From positions 744,001 through 808,000 of the forward strand of contig SAUG01000029.1 of assembly GCA_011316305.1 (NCBI GenBank): a stretch of 64,000 bases of DNA, read 5' to 3'. Below the pieces are notes generated by a model. It was not told the DNA's origin. It was given only the letters and a program-made list of their open reading frames with translations, and did not search any database. Origin of the DNA: Rusavskia elegans (lineage: Eukaryota > Ascomycota > Lecanoromycetes > Teloschistales > Teloschistaceae). The position numbers were made by a program, and so were the translations under genes. Below, one piece after another: positions 47,448 to 57,932 of this stretch; within the stretch, counting starts at the first letter, position 1, and every line of letters starts with the position of its first letter.

Positions 47448-50069
47448 ATGGCTGCTCTTGGAGAAGAGCTGCTCCACACGGTGAACAAATTGCAGGACCT
47501 CGTTTTCAATACAATTGGCAATGATTCTCTCGACCTCCCCCAAATTGTGAGTTCTGCAACCCAGGCTCTTTTCCAGCTATTCTTCGTACCAAGCGCTAAA
47601 CTTTTCCAGGTCGTCGTTGGGTCGCAGTCTTCTGGCAAATCCTCCGTTCTGGAAAACATCGTTGGTAGGGACTTCCTACCGCGGGGAAGTGGAATCGTTA
47701 CCAGGCGGCCGCTTATCCTTCAGCTCATCAATGTTCCCAGCGAACGAGGCGACAAGCCAGATAACGACGATGTACACGTACCGCACACTTTCGCCAGCGT
47801 CGCAGGTCAGGGTGAATGGGCCGAGTTTAGCCATCTGGGCGGACAGAAATTTCGAGACTTCTCTGCGGTCAAGCGGGAGATTGAAAATGAGACTGCGAGG
47901 ATAGCAGGGAGCAACAAAGGGATTAATCGACAATCGATCAATCTCAAAATTTATTCTCCCCATGTCCTTAGCTTGACCTTGGTCGATCTCCCTGGGCTGA
48001 CCAAAGTACCGATCGGTGATCAGCCTGTGGACATTGAAAAGCAGACGAGAACTCTTATTTCGGAATACATCGCAAAGCCCAACAGCATAATATTAGCTGT
48101 CTCACCGGCAAACGTGGACTTAGTGAATTCAGAGGCTCTCAAACTGGCCAGGCATGTCGATCCCATGGGCCGAAGAACAATAGGGGTGTTGACGAAGATT
48201 GATCTGATGGATCATGGTACCAATGCACTGGACATACTGTCAGGCCGTGTCTATCCCCTCAAGCTTGGCTTCATAGGTGTAGTCAACCGATCACAACAAG
48301 ACATTCAAGGCAACAAATCTCTCGCAGACGCTCTCAAAGCCGAATCGGACTTCTTCAGACATAACCCGGCATATCGAAACATAGCCAACCGGTGCGGCAC
48401 ACAGTTCCTTGCGAAGACCTTGAATACTACCCTCATGACACACATCCGAGAGCGATTACCCGATATTAAAGCACGACTAAACACTTTAATGGGCCAGACT
48501 CAGCAAGAACTTGCAAGCTACGGCAACAAACAATTTAGCGGCAAGGAACACCGAGGATCACTCATACTACAACTCATGACCCGCTTCGCTTCTTCCTTCA
48601 TCTCATCGATTGACGGAACATCAATGGAAATCTCGACGAAAGAACTAGGAGGAGGGGCAAGGATATATTACATTTTCAATTCCGTATTTGGCAACTCATT
48701 AGAAACTATTGACCCTATTCAGAACCTCTCCACCCTCGATATAAGAACAGCAATTCGAAATTCCACCGGTCCTCGACCCAGTCTTTTCGTTCCCGAGTTG
48801 GCTTTCGACTTGCTCGTAAAGCCCCAGATCAAACTACTCGAGATTCCCAGTCAAAGATGCGTCGAACTAGTATACGAAGAGCTCATCAAAATTTGCCATA
48901 CGTGCGGCTCAACAGAGCTGTCAAGATTCCCTCGATTACAGGCCAAACTCATCGAAGTGGTCTCGGATCTCCTTCGCGAACGACTCGGACCAGCTTCAAA
49001 TTACGTCGAATCACTCATCTCGATCCAACGCGCTTACATCAACACCAACCATCCCAACTTCCTTGGCGCTGCAGCAGCAATGTCCTCGGTCATACAAAGC
49101 AAGCAAGAAAAGGACAAGAAGGCCGCTGCGGCCGATGACCGTAAAAAGAAAGAGCGACGGCGGATGGAAAAGTTAGTAGGCAGTGGCGTAAATGGCACCG
49201 AGACGCCAGAGGACGACGAAGAGGCAGCGGACGAAGTAAAACGGATGCCAATAAGTAGCCGCATGCACAAAACAGGCAGAAGTATGTCGCCGGCTGTCGG
49301 TCGGCATCATGAGAACGGTCACGCCAACATGGTCACAAATCTAAGTGGATCTCCGCCAAGGTTCGGTGGTGCTCCGGCTGCGGGAAGCACTCGAGACTCA
49401 TTCTTGAATTACTTCTTCGGCAAAGAAGGGGGTTTACCTGCCAGCAACGCCGCTGGTGGCATGAACGCCGGTACTACAGCTGGGATGACAGGTCACCGTC
49501 ATGTCAGCCATAGCACAGAACCAAGTTTCAGTCAAAGCATCCGACGAGGGGATAATCGCATCATGGAACGGACGCCATTACCCATGCCTCCAACAACGCA
49601 CCAAGATGAGTATCGGGATTACGACTATGATTCGCAATTCGTAAGGCCCCTTCCTCCATTTCCCAAATCTCCATACACTTATGCAACAACACCAAGCTAA
49701 CAAACCTCACCCATCCAGCCCCACTCAACCCCCGCCCCATCAAACCTCCACCACATGTCCTCGTCCGACAACCCCGAACTCACGGAACGCGAAGCCCTCG
49801 AAACAGAACTCATCCGCGCCCTCATATCCTCGTATTTCAACATCGTCCGCGAATCCATCGCCGACCAGGTCCCCAAAGCCGTCATGCACCTCCTCGTCAA
49901 CCACTCCAAAGACGTCGTCCAAAACAGATTGGTCTCGGAGTTGTATAAAGAGGAGTATTTTGGCGATTTGCTGTATGAAGATGATGGGATCAAGAAGGAG
50001 AGGGAGAAGTGTGAGGGGTTGTTGGAGACGTATAGGGAGGCGGCGAGGATTGTGGGGGAGGTTTTGTAG
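47448..50069 (+). CDS. DNM1: Dynamin-related GTPase Dnm1 (mitochondrial and peroxisomal fission)
   Basis: Three exons: join(47448..47546, 47610..49640, 49719..50069), 826 residues. The start MAALGEELLHTVNKLQDLVFNTIGNDSLDLPQI is that of DnmA/Dnm1 in filamentous fungi rather than Vps1. GTPase motifs: P-loop GSQSSGKS (37-44), switch I Thr in GSGIVTRRPL, DLPGLTK (G3) and TKIDLMD (G4). The middle/stalk domain follows, then a disordered variable domain. The last exon encodes the GED (LETELIRALISSYFNIVRESIADQVPKAVMHLLV, LVSELYKEEYFGDLLYED). In fungi Dnm1 assembles in rings that sever mitochondrial and peroxisomal membranes. Intron 1 is 63 bases and has no stop, so its retention would add 21 residues before the P-loop. 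Intron 2 has a TAA and its retention would remove the GED. Confidence 0.94.
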
Positions 50070-50578
50070 GGGGTTGTGGAGTAGGGGGAGGGGATGGAGA
50101 GGCAGGGGGTGTGTATTGATAGTTGTCGGTCGTGAAAGGGAGGGTTGGATGGGTTTTTTTTGGGTGTGTGTGATCGGGGATGGAAGAAGTGGTAAATAAT
50201 CATCGAACTTCCTAAAAGAGAGGTTCTTCTCTGCTCTCGTCGTGGTTTAGGTGCTGGCAAAGGTGGTTGGGTTGTCACTCCATATGCCAGCGTCCGATCG
50301 TGTATATAGACATGTCTCTACTGCTACGTTCCCCTTCTCAGGATAAAGATACATTGATGTTCCAGCTCATGGGAATTCCAGTTTACTGAACCAGAGATTA
50401 TTGCATGCACGGATGTCTATTTGATTGGTTCGATATACGTACTTCGCTCCGGTCGGTAGGACCAGAAGCTTCGGCGTATAAAATGCCATGCTTTTATCTT
50501 CTATCAACACTTCGCCAATTTTAATGCAGGCGCACACTATACCATGCCCCCAAAATACAATTTTTCTAACCCAATACT
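50070..50578. other. Intergenic, convergent 3' flanks
   Basis: About 500 bases between DNM1 (+) and the transporter gene (-). Nothing recognised. Confidence 0.45.
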
Positions 50579-52100
50579 CTATTGCTTCCTCAAATTTTCC
50601 CTCCTCCCTGTCCTCTGCCCTTCCCATGCCCAAATACCCGCACTCCCAAACACAATCATCGCCCCCACCAGTACACCCGTCGGCAACTGGTTCCCGAAAA
50701 GCCATATGCTGAGCAGCAAACTAGCCAGTTTCCTCATATTGAGCACAATGGTGACACCGAGAGCCGAGGTCCGCGCACCCAGGAGGTTGACGCCGCGGAT
50801 GCAGAGGTATTGGGTCAAGGCGTTGAGGGCGAGGTAGAGGACGTCTTTTGGGACGGCAAGTGTGGGCAAGGAAGAGAACAGCATTGGTGGCAAAGTTAGG
50901 CTCGGATCCGAGGAATTGGCCTTTGAAGTTGCTAGAAATGGCTGTAGGTAGGCGGGCGAGAGGTGGACGGGGGACGAAGAGAGGAAGTCCTGGAATTGGG
51001 ATCGAAGTGATGGGATGAAGGGGATGAAGAGTGGTAGGGAAAGAGCATGGCTGTAGAAGAGGTTCTCATGCCAGTGCGAACCGTACGTCGCGTAGGTGAC
51101 TTGGGTGTAGACGCCCATGACTGCGGAAAGCACTTGGGCAAAGAAGAGAATGCCGAAGCCGGTGAGAAAGGATGGGTCAATCTCTGAAGGCCCGGATGTG
51201 GATTTCCCCTTTGTAATTAATCAGCGCCAGACCTGGTCATTGTAAGAACTAATGTTGACGTTTGACTGACCTTGGATTTAGCATCAGCCATGGCCGCAAC
51301 GATGATTCCGACAGTAAGCATTGCAACGCTCATGATCTGCACAGGTGTGTAGCGCTTCCCCCAGATGAAGCCAACTAGCATAGTGGTGACGCTGCCGCCG
51401 CTACGAAGGATAATGTGCACCGGGACAGAGATGTTGTAGCCAAAGGCGTAGTTGTTCAAGAAGTTCACCGTGAAGAAGAGGGCGATATAGGGTAGCCAGC
51501 GAACAATGGGGATAGCTCGAGGCTTGAGGAAAAAGGGAGGTTGGGCCGCGGAGAAGTGGGTTGGCCATGTGAGGAATGCTGTTACAACGAATTGTACGAA
51601 GGTGATGAGATTTCCTGTACAAACTATCAGCATCATTCGGCAATTGGTGGAGGAATAATAGCAAGGTACCTGCATGCGGTTGTTCCCTGGCCAGACCATC
51701 AGCGAAAGTAAAGTGGTAGATGCGTACATCCACGACTCACTTCACTATCGTCTCGAGAGCAAAGACCTGGACGACATCAATGGTCCGACACTACTACTCT
51801 CGGCGAAGGCTGGAGGGAAGGACGAACGTTGGAGCAGCAACCGCCGAAAATCAGTGCCACAGTCACACCCCAGCTGATCAGAGCTGGTAGAGTAGCTTGG
51901 AGAGTCGCTAATGTCACACCGATGGCCTTAGCTAGGGTGAAGGGCGCATCGGGACCTCCGGGCTCGGCCGTCTCGAGCAAAGGCCCAACATAGATCGTTT
52001 TTGTTCCTGGGGGGACTGGGAGGTCTCGACGTCGAGGGCCGCCGGATTGTGCTGGTGGAGTCGTAGGCGTCATCTTCGGACCTCTGCGATTGCGTGCCAT
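50579..52100 (-). CDS. UAA-family nucleotide-sugar transporter (YEA4-like, UDP-GlcNAc)
   Basis: Minus strand, five exons, complement(join(50579..51208, 51271..51614, 51670..51686, 51741..51766, 51828..52100)), 429 residues. After a Pro/Arg-rich cytosolic head there are about nine or ten hydrophobic segments: ALISWGVTVALIFGGCCSN, NLITFVQFVVTAFLTWP, WLPYIALFFTVNFLNNYAF, QIMSVAMLTVGIIVAAMA, GFGILFFAQVLSAVMGVYTQ, ASLLLSIWLFGNQLP and VGAMIVFGSAGIWAWEG. NYAFGYNISVPVHIILRSGG and FIWGKRYTPVQ are conserved in the UAA family. Yeast Yea4 carries UDP-GlcNAc into the ER for chitin synthesis. Exons 2 and 3 are only 26 and 17 bases (VFALETIVK, EQPHA), joined in phases 0-2-1-0. The substrate is inferred. Confidence 0.84.
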
Positions 52101-52940
52101 TGTTATTTCTTGCTTCTGAGTACTCTATATCGAACGTGTTGTGACATGACCAGGTTGGAAAAGTAGTACGTACATTGCCGCATCAATGTGCTTGACACAT
52201 GTGGCCTTTGTATCGTTACACAAAAGGCAAGAGGCACGGGCATATGACACAGAAAGCACAATTGGATTGTCTCCGTCGAACCTTCCAGGCTGAAAGTGAT
52301 CTCGGTGATATCGTATCCGTACCTCGGCGGCTACTTCCCGCGTGCCTGAAGATCTGCCGCTTGCCGCTGCAAGCCAAAAGCCGTTGTAGGGCAGGTATTT
52401 CGATGCCTCCTAGGTCCGTCTGATCTTTTGCCTGCTTGTGGCTAGCCCGGCGGCAGGGGACACCGCTAGGGTTCCAGTGATTCCTCACACCGTTAAGATC
52501 GATCGCTAGCTCACGTATGTCATATCAGATCGAAGAACTGTAGTAGTTCGTTTGAAACGGTTCGGTAGGACTATGTATATGACTTCGAAGATTTTATTCT
52601 TCTCTAGCTATGCCTGATCGTGTCAAGTCTACCGTACTTAGCTACTCCGCGCCAGTTGACGTTCAATGCAACTGCTCATCAACATTCATGCCATCTTCCG
52701 CTTGCGCCGTTCATTCTTGGATGCCAGAGGTTGCCTCCATGACTCGGCGTCCTACCCGCAGTCTGCTGGACCTCACTCAACTAACCCTGAGTAATCGCCT
52801 CAGGCCGTCATATCGAGCCGATCGCCGGTTCGTGCCTATGTTCGCGACCTTCAGCCAGTCATTCATCAATGGAATGACACCGACCGGTGCGATATACACA
52901 ACCTGGTTCGAACATCACGGTGCTTTGTGGAAGGCGCTGC
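52101..52940. other. Intergenic; plus-strand ORF judged spurious
   Basis: About 840 bases between two minus-strand genes. A 166-codon plus-strand ORF (52610-53110) starts here and overlaps the CDC55 3' end; it has no motif. Confidence 0.5.
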
Positions 52941-54788
52941 TTACAATGCTGAGAAGACAAAGAGCTGTTCATCATGTTAGCCATATCCTGCTAGAAGCCC
53001 GGATCCTGCCTCTCGGAGGGCTGCTTACATTGTTGGTCGCTGCAATTGCTATGCTGTCCTCGAACGGATGCCAGCTCATATGCAGGATCTTCTTGTTGAA
53101 GTCAATCTGATCCGCGTCCGTCTCCTTCCTCATCCGGCCTCCTTGCCCTCCGATGCCCGAAGCTGGACTGCCAGCCCGTGAATTACCCTTCTTATTGCCT
53201 GGTCCATTGGCTGGACCGGATGGATTGATAGGTGTTGGTACTCCCACCTTCTTAGCCTTGAATGCCGACTTATCAGCCTGGAGTACCACCTCCATCTCTT
53301 TCTCAGGATCTGAGGGGTAGATCATAAAATTGTTGTTATAGCTGCCCGTCATCACATTCTTAGCATCACCGGAGAAAACGACTTCGAACTTGTCAAAGAT
53401 GCTGTCGTTCTCGTACGTGTCGCACAGCCGAGGTCGAAGGTGTTCGTGTATTGGGATCGTCTTAACCGGGGTCCGCTCCATGTTCACGTCCCAGATCTTG
53501 ACCGTGAGGTAATCGCGTGACAAAATGTATCTCCCATCATTTGAGAATCGCACGTCAGAGATGGAGGAGATGATCTCCGAGAAGAACGAACGTGACGAGG
53601 GGTCTTCCTCCTGCTCGAACTCTGCGGACGGGTCATTAGCATGATACGGCACGCTTGGGGATTGCGATACGTACGTTTGGCGTGCTGGTCACATAAAGCG
53701 CTCTCCCTCATGTCGGCCAGCTTGATGGTCCCCTTGGAACTTGCATACATGAACCAATTGCAGCTCTGTGGATGAAATTCGGCGGCAGTGATGACTTCAG
53801 TCAGCTCTTCCATATTGGCCGGTTTGATGTCAACGATGTTGAAGCTTTGATCTTGTATATTTAAATTCCAAAGATTGATCCGTAGGTCGTCACTACTGAT
53901 GAACGTTTCCCCATCACTGTTGACGGAAATACTATTGATGTGATAGGCGTGCGCATTGGCGTAGGTTCTTCGAGGTACCGCGGCCACAACGGTGTCATGA
54001 TGGGTCAACCGAGGAAGCTTCAATGAGGATGCATCTCGAAACGAGACATTGGGGTTGGGTCTCGGTGCTCCTCCACCGCCGCCAAGGGCTCCTCCAGGTG
54101 TAAGATCATGCGAGAGGTTGTTCTCGGCCACCACCTTCAGCGATTTTTCAAATACTTTCCACAGCTTGATCGTCTTGTCATTGGTAGAGAGGAGGTAGTG
54201 TGAAGCGTTCTGTCGTCGGCACCATTTGATCTTATTGATTTTTTCTTCGATCTCCAGGGATTTCAGGTAATCGAATTCCGGCTCATGTGATTGGAATTCA
54301 GTATGGAACTTGTATTCGCACGTCTTCTTCTGTAGGGAAATCAGCTCCATTCTTCTCGAGGGCTTGTACTGTTGTGGATGGGTGTTGCTGACCGTCTCGT
54401 TCCGTTCAAACAGCACCACCCGCCCGCCCTTGTCACCAGTGGCAAGATAGTTTCCGGTATGGTCGAACTCAACGGTAGATATGATATCCGCTGGCAGAGC
54501 GTTAGCGGATCTCGTGTTTGGGAATGCGGTGATGGTCCCAGTCTGTGCCACGAACCTTCTGTAATATCCTCGACATCACCTTTGTCGCCAAAACACCTAC
54601 GTCGACAGTGAGCCCAACGTGCCTGAATCTCGTTCAGAGGTTCTTCGGAAGTGTCGCTCATAGCTTCTCATGGGAAGAGCGAAGGCAGAGTCGAAATTCG
54701 AAAGGTCTTGTTTCGTCAACAATAGAGAATGGGACACTCACTGGGTGAATTTCCATGTTGGAGAGGTAGCTCCGTCCTCGGCTACCAT
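52941..54788 (-). CDS. CDC55: PP2A regulatory subunit B (Cdc55), WD-repeat
   Basis: Minus strand, five exons, complement(join(52941..52964, 53029..53621, 53675..54490, 54556..54596, 54742..54788)), 506 residues. The start [16 protein letters not shown] joins to [13 protein letters not shown] and then [31 protein letters not shown], the classic B55 N-terminus. Other blocks: [112 protein letters not shown]. The last exon is only LFVFSAL plus stop, after ATNN, which is the family's usual C-terminus. A Gly/Pro-rich insert (near 54110 and again near 53190) makes the protein longer than yeast-type B55. It targets PP2A to substrates in mitotic exit and morphogenesis. The microexons are supported by perfect phase and by the family sequence. 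Confidence 0.93.
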
Positions 54789-55474
54789 CGTCACTGGTCT
54801 TGGCCCAATTTGTTCACTGTGTTGAATGTAATGGCGTTAAATGCTCATGAGTCGCAGAATTTGGTGAAGCCTGGTGAGCGGTTTGATTGTCGGATGACGT
54901 TGTATTGATTCGCGAAATAACAGATAAGGTGGTGGAAGCTCGAGTGAGTCCCTAGTATCAAAGTGTTGTAGAGTAGGTGGACCAATGTCGCAGCAATGCG
55001 CGTGGGCAAGAGTTGATTGTGGAGAGCTGTCAAGGATCCGGATAGAGGTGTGGCGGTGGTGAGTCTCGACTCGATCGTATAACGAGAAAAGAATCTACAA
55101 GTACTGCATCTGGTGCCTGCAGATGACAGTGGGATGCAAGGAGTATGCGGTGTTAGCTTTCGAATATCTCGATTTAGGCATGAGGTGTTGCTTGCGGAAT
55201 GGTTGTCGATCTGCTGCCAAGATTGCTAGAGGTCCAGACTTCATCCCACCTGCGTCACTAATCAGAGCCCACTCTACCGAGTCTGTCCACGCTGCAGCTG
55301 CTTGATCCGTATCTACCCTGCCTTGAATCATGTGGTTTACTTTTGCCCATTGAGTCGAACTTAGCAGATTGTGAAAGCTTTGTGGCGGATTTGCATTCAA
55401 TCACGTTGCTTGGAATCCAACGTCGATCCTCTGCTGAAGCCACCCATGCGGCGGACCGCAAATATCCATCGGTA
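54789..55474. promoter_or_regulatory. Divergent promoter region, CDC55 and the unnamed Ser-rich gene
   Basis: About 685 bases. An in-frame open extension upstream of 55475 exists from 55343 but has no ATG. No site assigned. Confidence 0.4.
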
Positions 55475-56539
55475 ATGGAACAGAAGAAGCCCTCAAGTCA
55501 TGACCAAGCACAACCTCCAAGACCGGGATCCGCTTCAGATGCCTCAACATCTTTCATTTCACGCATAGGGGCCTCGGCCTCCGGACTTGCAAAAGAGAGT
55601 CTACTTCGTCCCAGCCCAGGCACTGTTGTGAATGAGCTCTCCTCTGTCGAAACTGGCAAGAGTGGCTCATCCTCAAGTTCAGCTGGTCCTTCAGCCATGT
55701 CCATGTCGCTGCAAACCTCCACCACGAATCATTCATCGTGGTCTGGAGCAGACTCTTTCGACTCGGCTCACCCCAACTTCCGCTCACAACCGCCTTCAGA
55801 GAAAACCCAAACGGTGATACATGACTTTGACTCATTCCTTTCGCTCCACGACCAAGAGCAGTCGAACATGGATCAGCATGGCGATTGTTCGCAGCTTGTG
55901 CCTTCCCTGCACCCTGTTGGTTCTGACGCATCGTTATCCAAGAGAGATATTGCAACACCACCAGCTCTCGGTAGAGTGTCATTCGATAGCACCAAGGATC
56001 ATGTACCAAACGGTCATCCAGCGGACGGCGCTGCTGTTGTGGCCATGCTCTCTGACCCGTCCTTTTGCATCGATGAGGATCCTTATTTAACAGCAGGATT
56101 TGAAGATGTTGCGGATGTCAAATCAAGTCATGCATACCCCGCAAGCAGCCTCGCTCAACGAACTTCCACAAACATTTGTCCTTCAGCCAATCCATTGAGT
56201 CTCATTCCCAACTTCCATGAGACTTCAAACAAACCTCTTGTCAACAGCCTTCAGGACCATTCAAGGTTGCCCGACAAGTGGCAAGCCGAGACTGGTGTTC
56301 CGAAGTCTCATTGTGATCAAAAGTTCGAGGTGCAGCCGTGGATTGAGATACTTACCACATACCACGATGAAGTATGGGGTGATATGCTTCCGTTAGTCGA
56401 AGCAGCGCGCAAGGAAGTAAACGCTATCCAAAATGGGGACGCAGGCCACGGCGAAGACTTTCCGGCAATTCGAAGGCTGGCAATGATTGCCAGGCATATG
56501 CGGCCAAAAAGCCAGCGGTTGAGTTTCAGGATACCCTAG
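55475..56539 (+). CDS. Ser-rich protein with a conserved-looking C-terminal helix, unknown
   Basis: Single exon, 354 residues from the ATG at 55475 (MEQKKPSSHDQAQPPRPGS). It is disordered and Ser/Pro-rich for most of its length, with acidic patches and no leader or membrane segment. Two pieces look structured: the stretch KTQTVIHDFDSFLSLHDQEQSN, and the C-terminal WIEILTTYHDEVWGDMLPLVEAARKEV with a following LRRLAMIARHMR-type helix (AIRRLAMIARHMRPKSQ). I do not recognise a family. It ends only 22 bases before the stop of TPC1 on the other strand. Confidence 0.6.
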   Translation: MEQKKPSSHDQAQPPRPGSASDASTSFISRIGASASGLAKESLLRPSPGTVVNELSSVETGKSGSSSSSAGPSAMSMSLQTSTTNHSSWSGADSFDSAHPNFRSQPPSEKTQTVIHDFDSFLSLHDQEQSNMDQHGDCSQLVPSLHPVGSDASLSKRDIATPPALGRVSFDSTKDHVPNGHPADGAAVVAMLSDPSFCIDEDPYLTAGFEDVADVKSSHAYPASSLAQRTSTNICPSANPLSLIPNFHETSNKPLVNSLQDHSRLPDKWQAETGVPKSHCDQKFEVQPWIEILTTYHDEVWGDMLPLVEAARKEVNAIQNGDAGHGEDFPAIRRLAMIARHMRPKSQRLSFRIP

Positions 56540-56561
56540 GTCGGTATGCCGAGGCACATTA

Positions 56562-57673
56562 TCAAAGCTCTTCAACCTTTGCCATACGTAATATCTTCAA
56601 AACATGCTCGTAGGTCCACATAGTAACGGCACTTGCCGGAGCAGACTTGACCAGACTGATCCCGAGCCCGCGGTATAAACCCCTCCAACCCTCCTTGGTG
56701 ACAATAACTCGTCCGGTGGCCAATACCCCCTTGTACACTGGAATTGAGCCTCCGGCATAACGAGCGCGCATTGGACCTTGTACTTGAAAGCGCTTTCTTA
56801 TGAGGTCCAGTGGGAAAATACCTGATTTAGCGAGAACGCCCGAAACTATTCCCGCGCAAGCGTCACCGGACCCGAAAGGAAGCGAGATGTTTGCCAATGG
56901 GGGCCGAAGAACCTCGTAGATACTGAAGAACAGCCCCATATAAGGTACAACTTGGCCTACTGCAGGACTGATACCTTGAAAAAAGCCTCTGAAGCCTTCG
57001 GTGCGCGCGATATCCCGAACACCGGAACGCAAACTCATGTAGATTCTGTCACGTCCCTGAGCAGCAAAGCGGGTGCGCAAGAGGTCGAGAGGATACGTCA
57101 GTGATGTCGCTGCGGCGCCTGCGGAAGCACCGGAGAGGAACGTGTCGACGGTGTTCGGAAGCGAAAAGGACTGGAGAAGCTTATTGGTCATGCGATAGGT
57201 TGAGAATTGGACTGCACCATATGCGACGTATAGCAGCTCGGCTGGAATATTGCCTTTCCAGAAAGCCTACAGCGGAGAGCGGCATACATTAGCACGAGAG
57301 CAGAAGATTGACATCGGCAAGCACTACCGTTACGCCCTCATCATGGAGGATATGCTTGAATGTGTTGATCGTACCACTTTGAGCTAATCCCGAATCTACA
57401 CCCCTAAATCCTCGTCTTTGGAGTGGACTGGTTTGTAGCTGTAGACGGATCTTAAGAACATCGAACGGTGCTATGCAGAATCTTTGCGCTGTTCAGTCAT
57501 TCGGCTGAGCAACGCGGATGAATGATGCTACCTGGAAATGAGGCCCGCAACAGCTCCGGCAACGATCACTTGCCCTTTAGAACCCTGTATCCATCGACGT
57601 CAGCCCAGTCAGCGGCGAAGAGGTATTCGGGAAGACAGACCTCATCCTTTAGGTGACTGCCTCCTCCCGACAT
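56562..57673 (-). CDS. TPC1: Mitochondrial thiamine pyrophosphate carrier (Tpc1-like)
   Basis: Minus strand, four exons, complement(join(56562..57266, 57328..57481, 57532..57584, 57641..57673)), 314 residues. It has the three repeats of the mitochondrial carrier family: [27 protein letters not shown] and [15 protein letters not shown], each with the PxD/ExxR-type signature. The N-terminal [33 protein letters not shown] is what I recall for Tpc1. Other conserved bits are [69 protein letters not shown]. The carrier brings thiamine pyrophosphate into the matrix for pyruvate and 2-oxoglutarate dehydrogenases. All splice joins keep phase. The start lies 259 bases from the next gene on the plus strand, so they probably share a promoter region. 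Confidence 0.88.
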
Positions 57674-57932
57674 CCATCAAAGAACACCAACAGACTAACA
57701 ACTGTCGTGTATCTTCCAATGGCGACTGGTGATGATCGTGGTGCAGTTTGAGCCGCTTTGTCGAAAGATGCATACGCGGCAACGGCAACCGCGACAAGCG
57801 CCCGATTGGCAGGATGACGTGACGTATATTCCCCTGAAATTTGAAGATACCTTACTTGTTGCGTATCCCCAATTATGCAGTAAGACTGTTGTTCAAGCTT
57901 GAGTGGCATTGCGCTTGCTGCTCTGTAGGATC

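Noticed and set aside
52610..53110. 166-codon plus-strand ORF
   Set aside because: Overlaps the certain CDC55 3' exons on the other strand and has no recognisable sequence.
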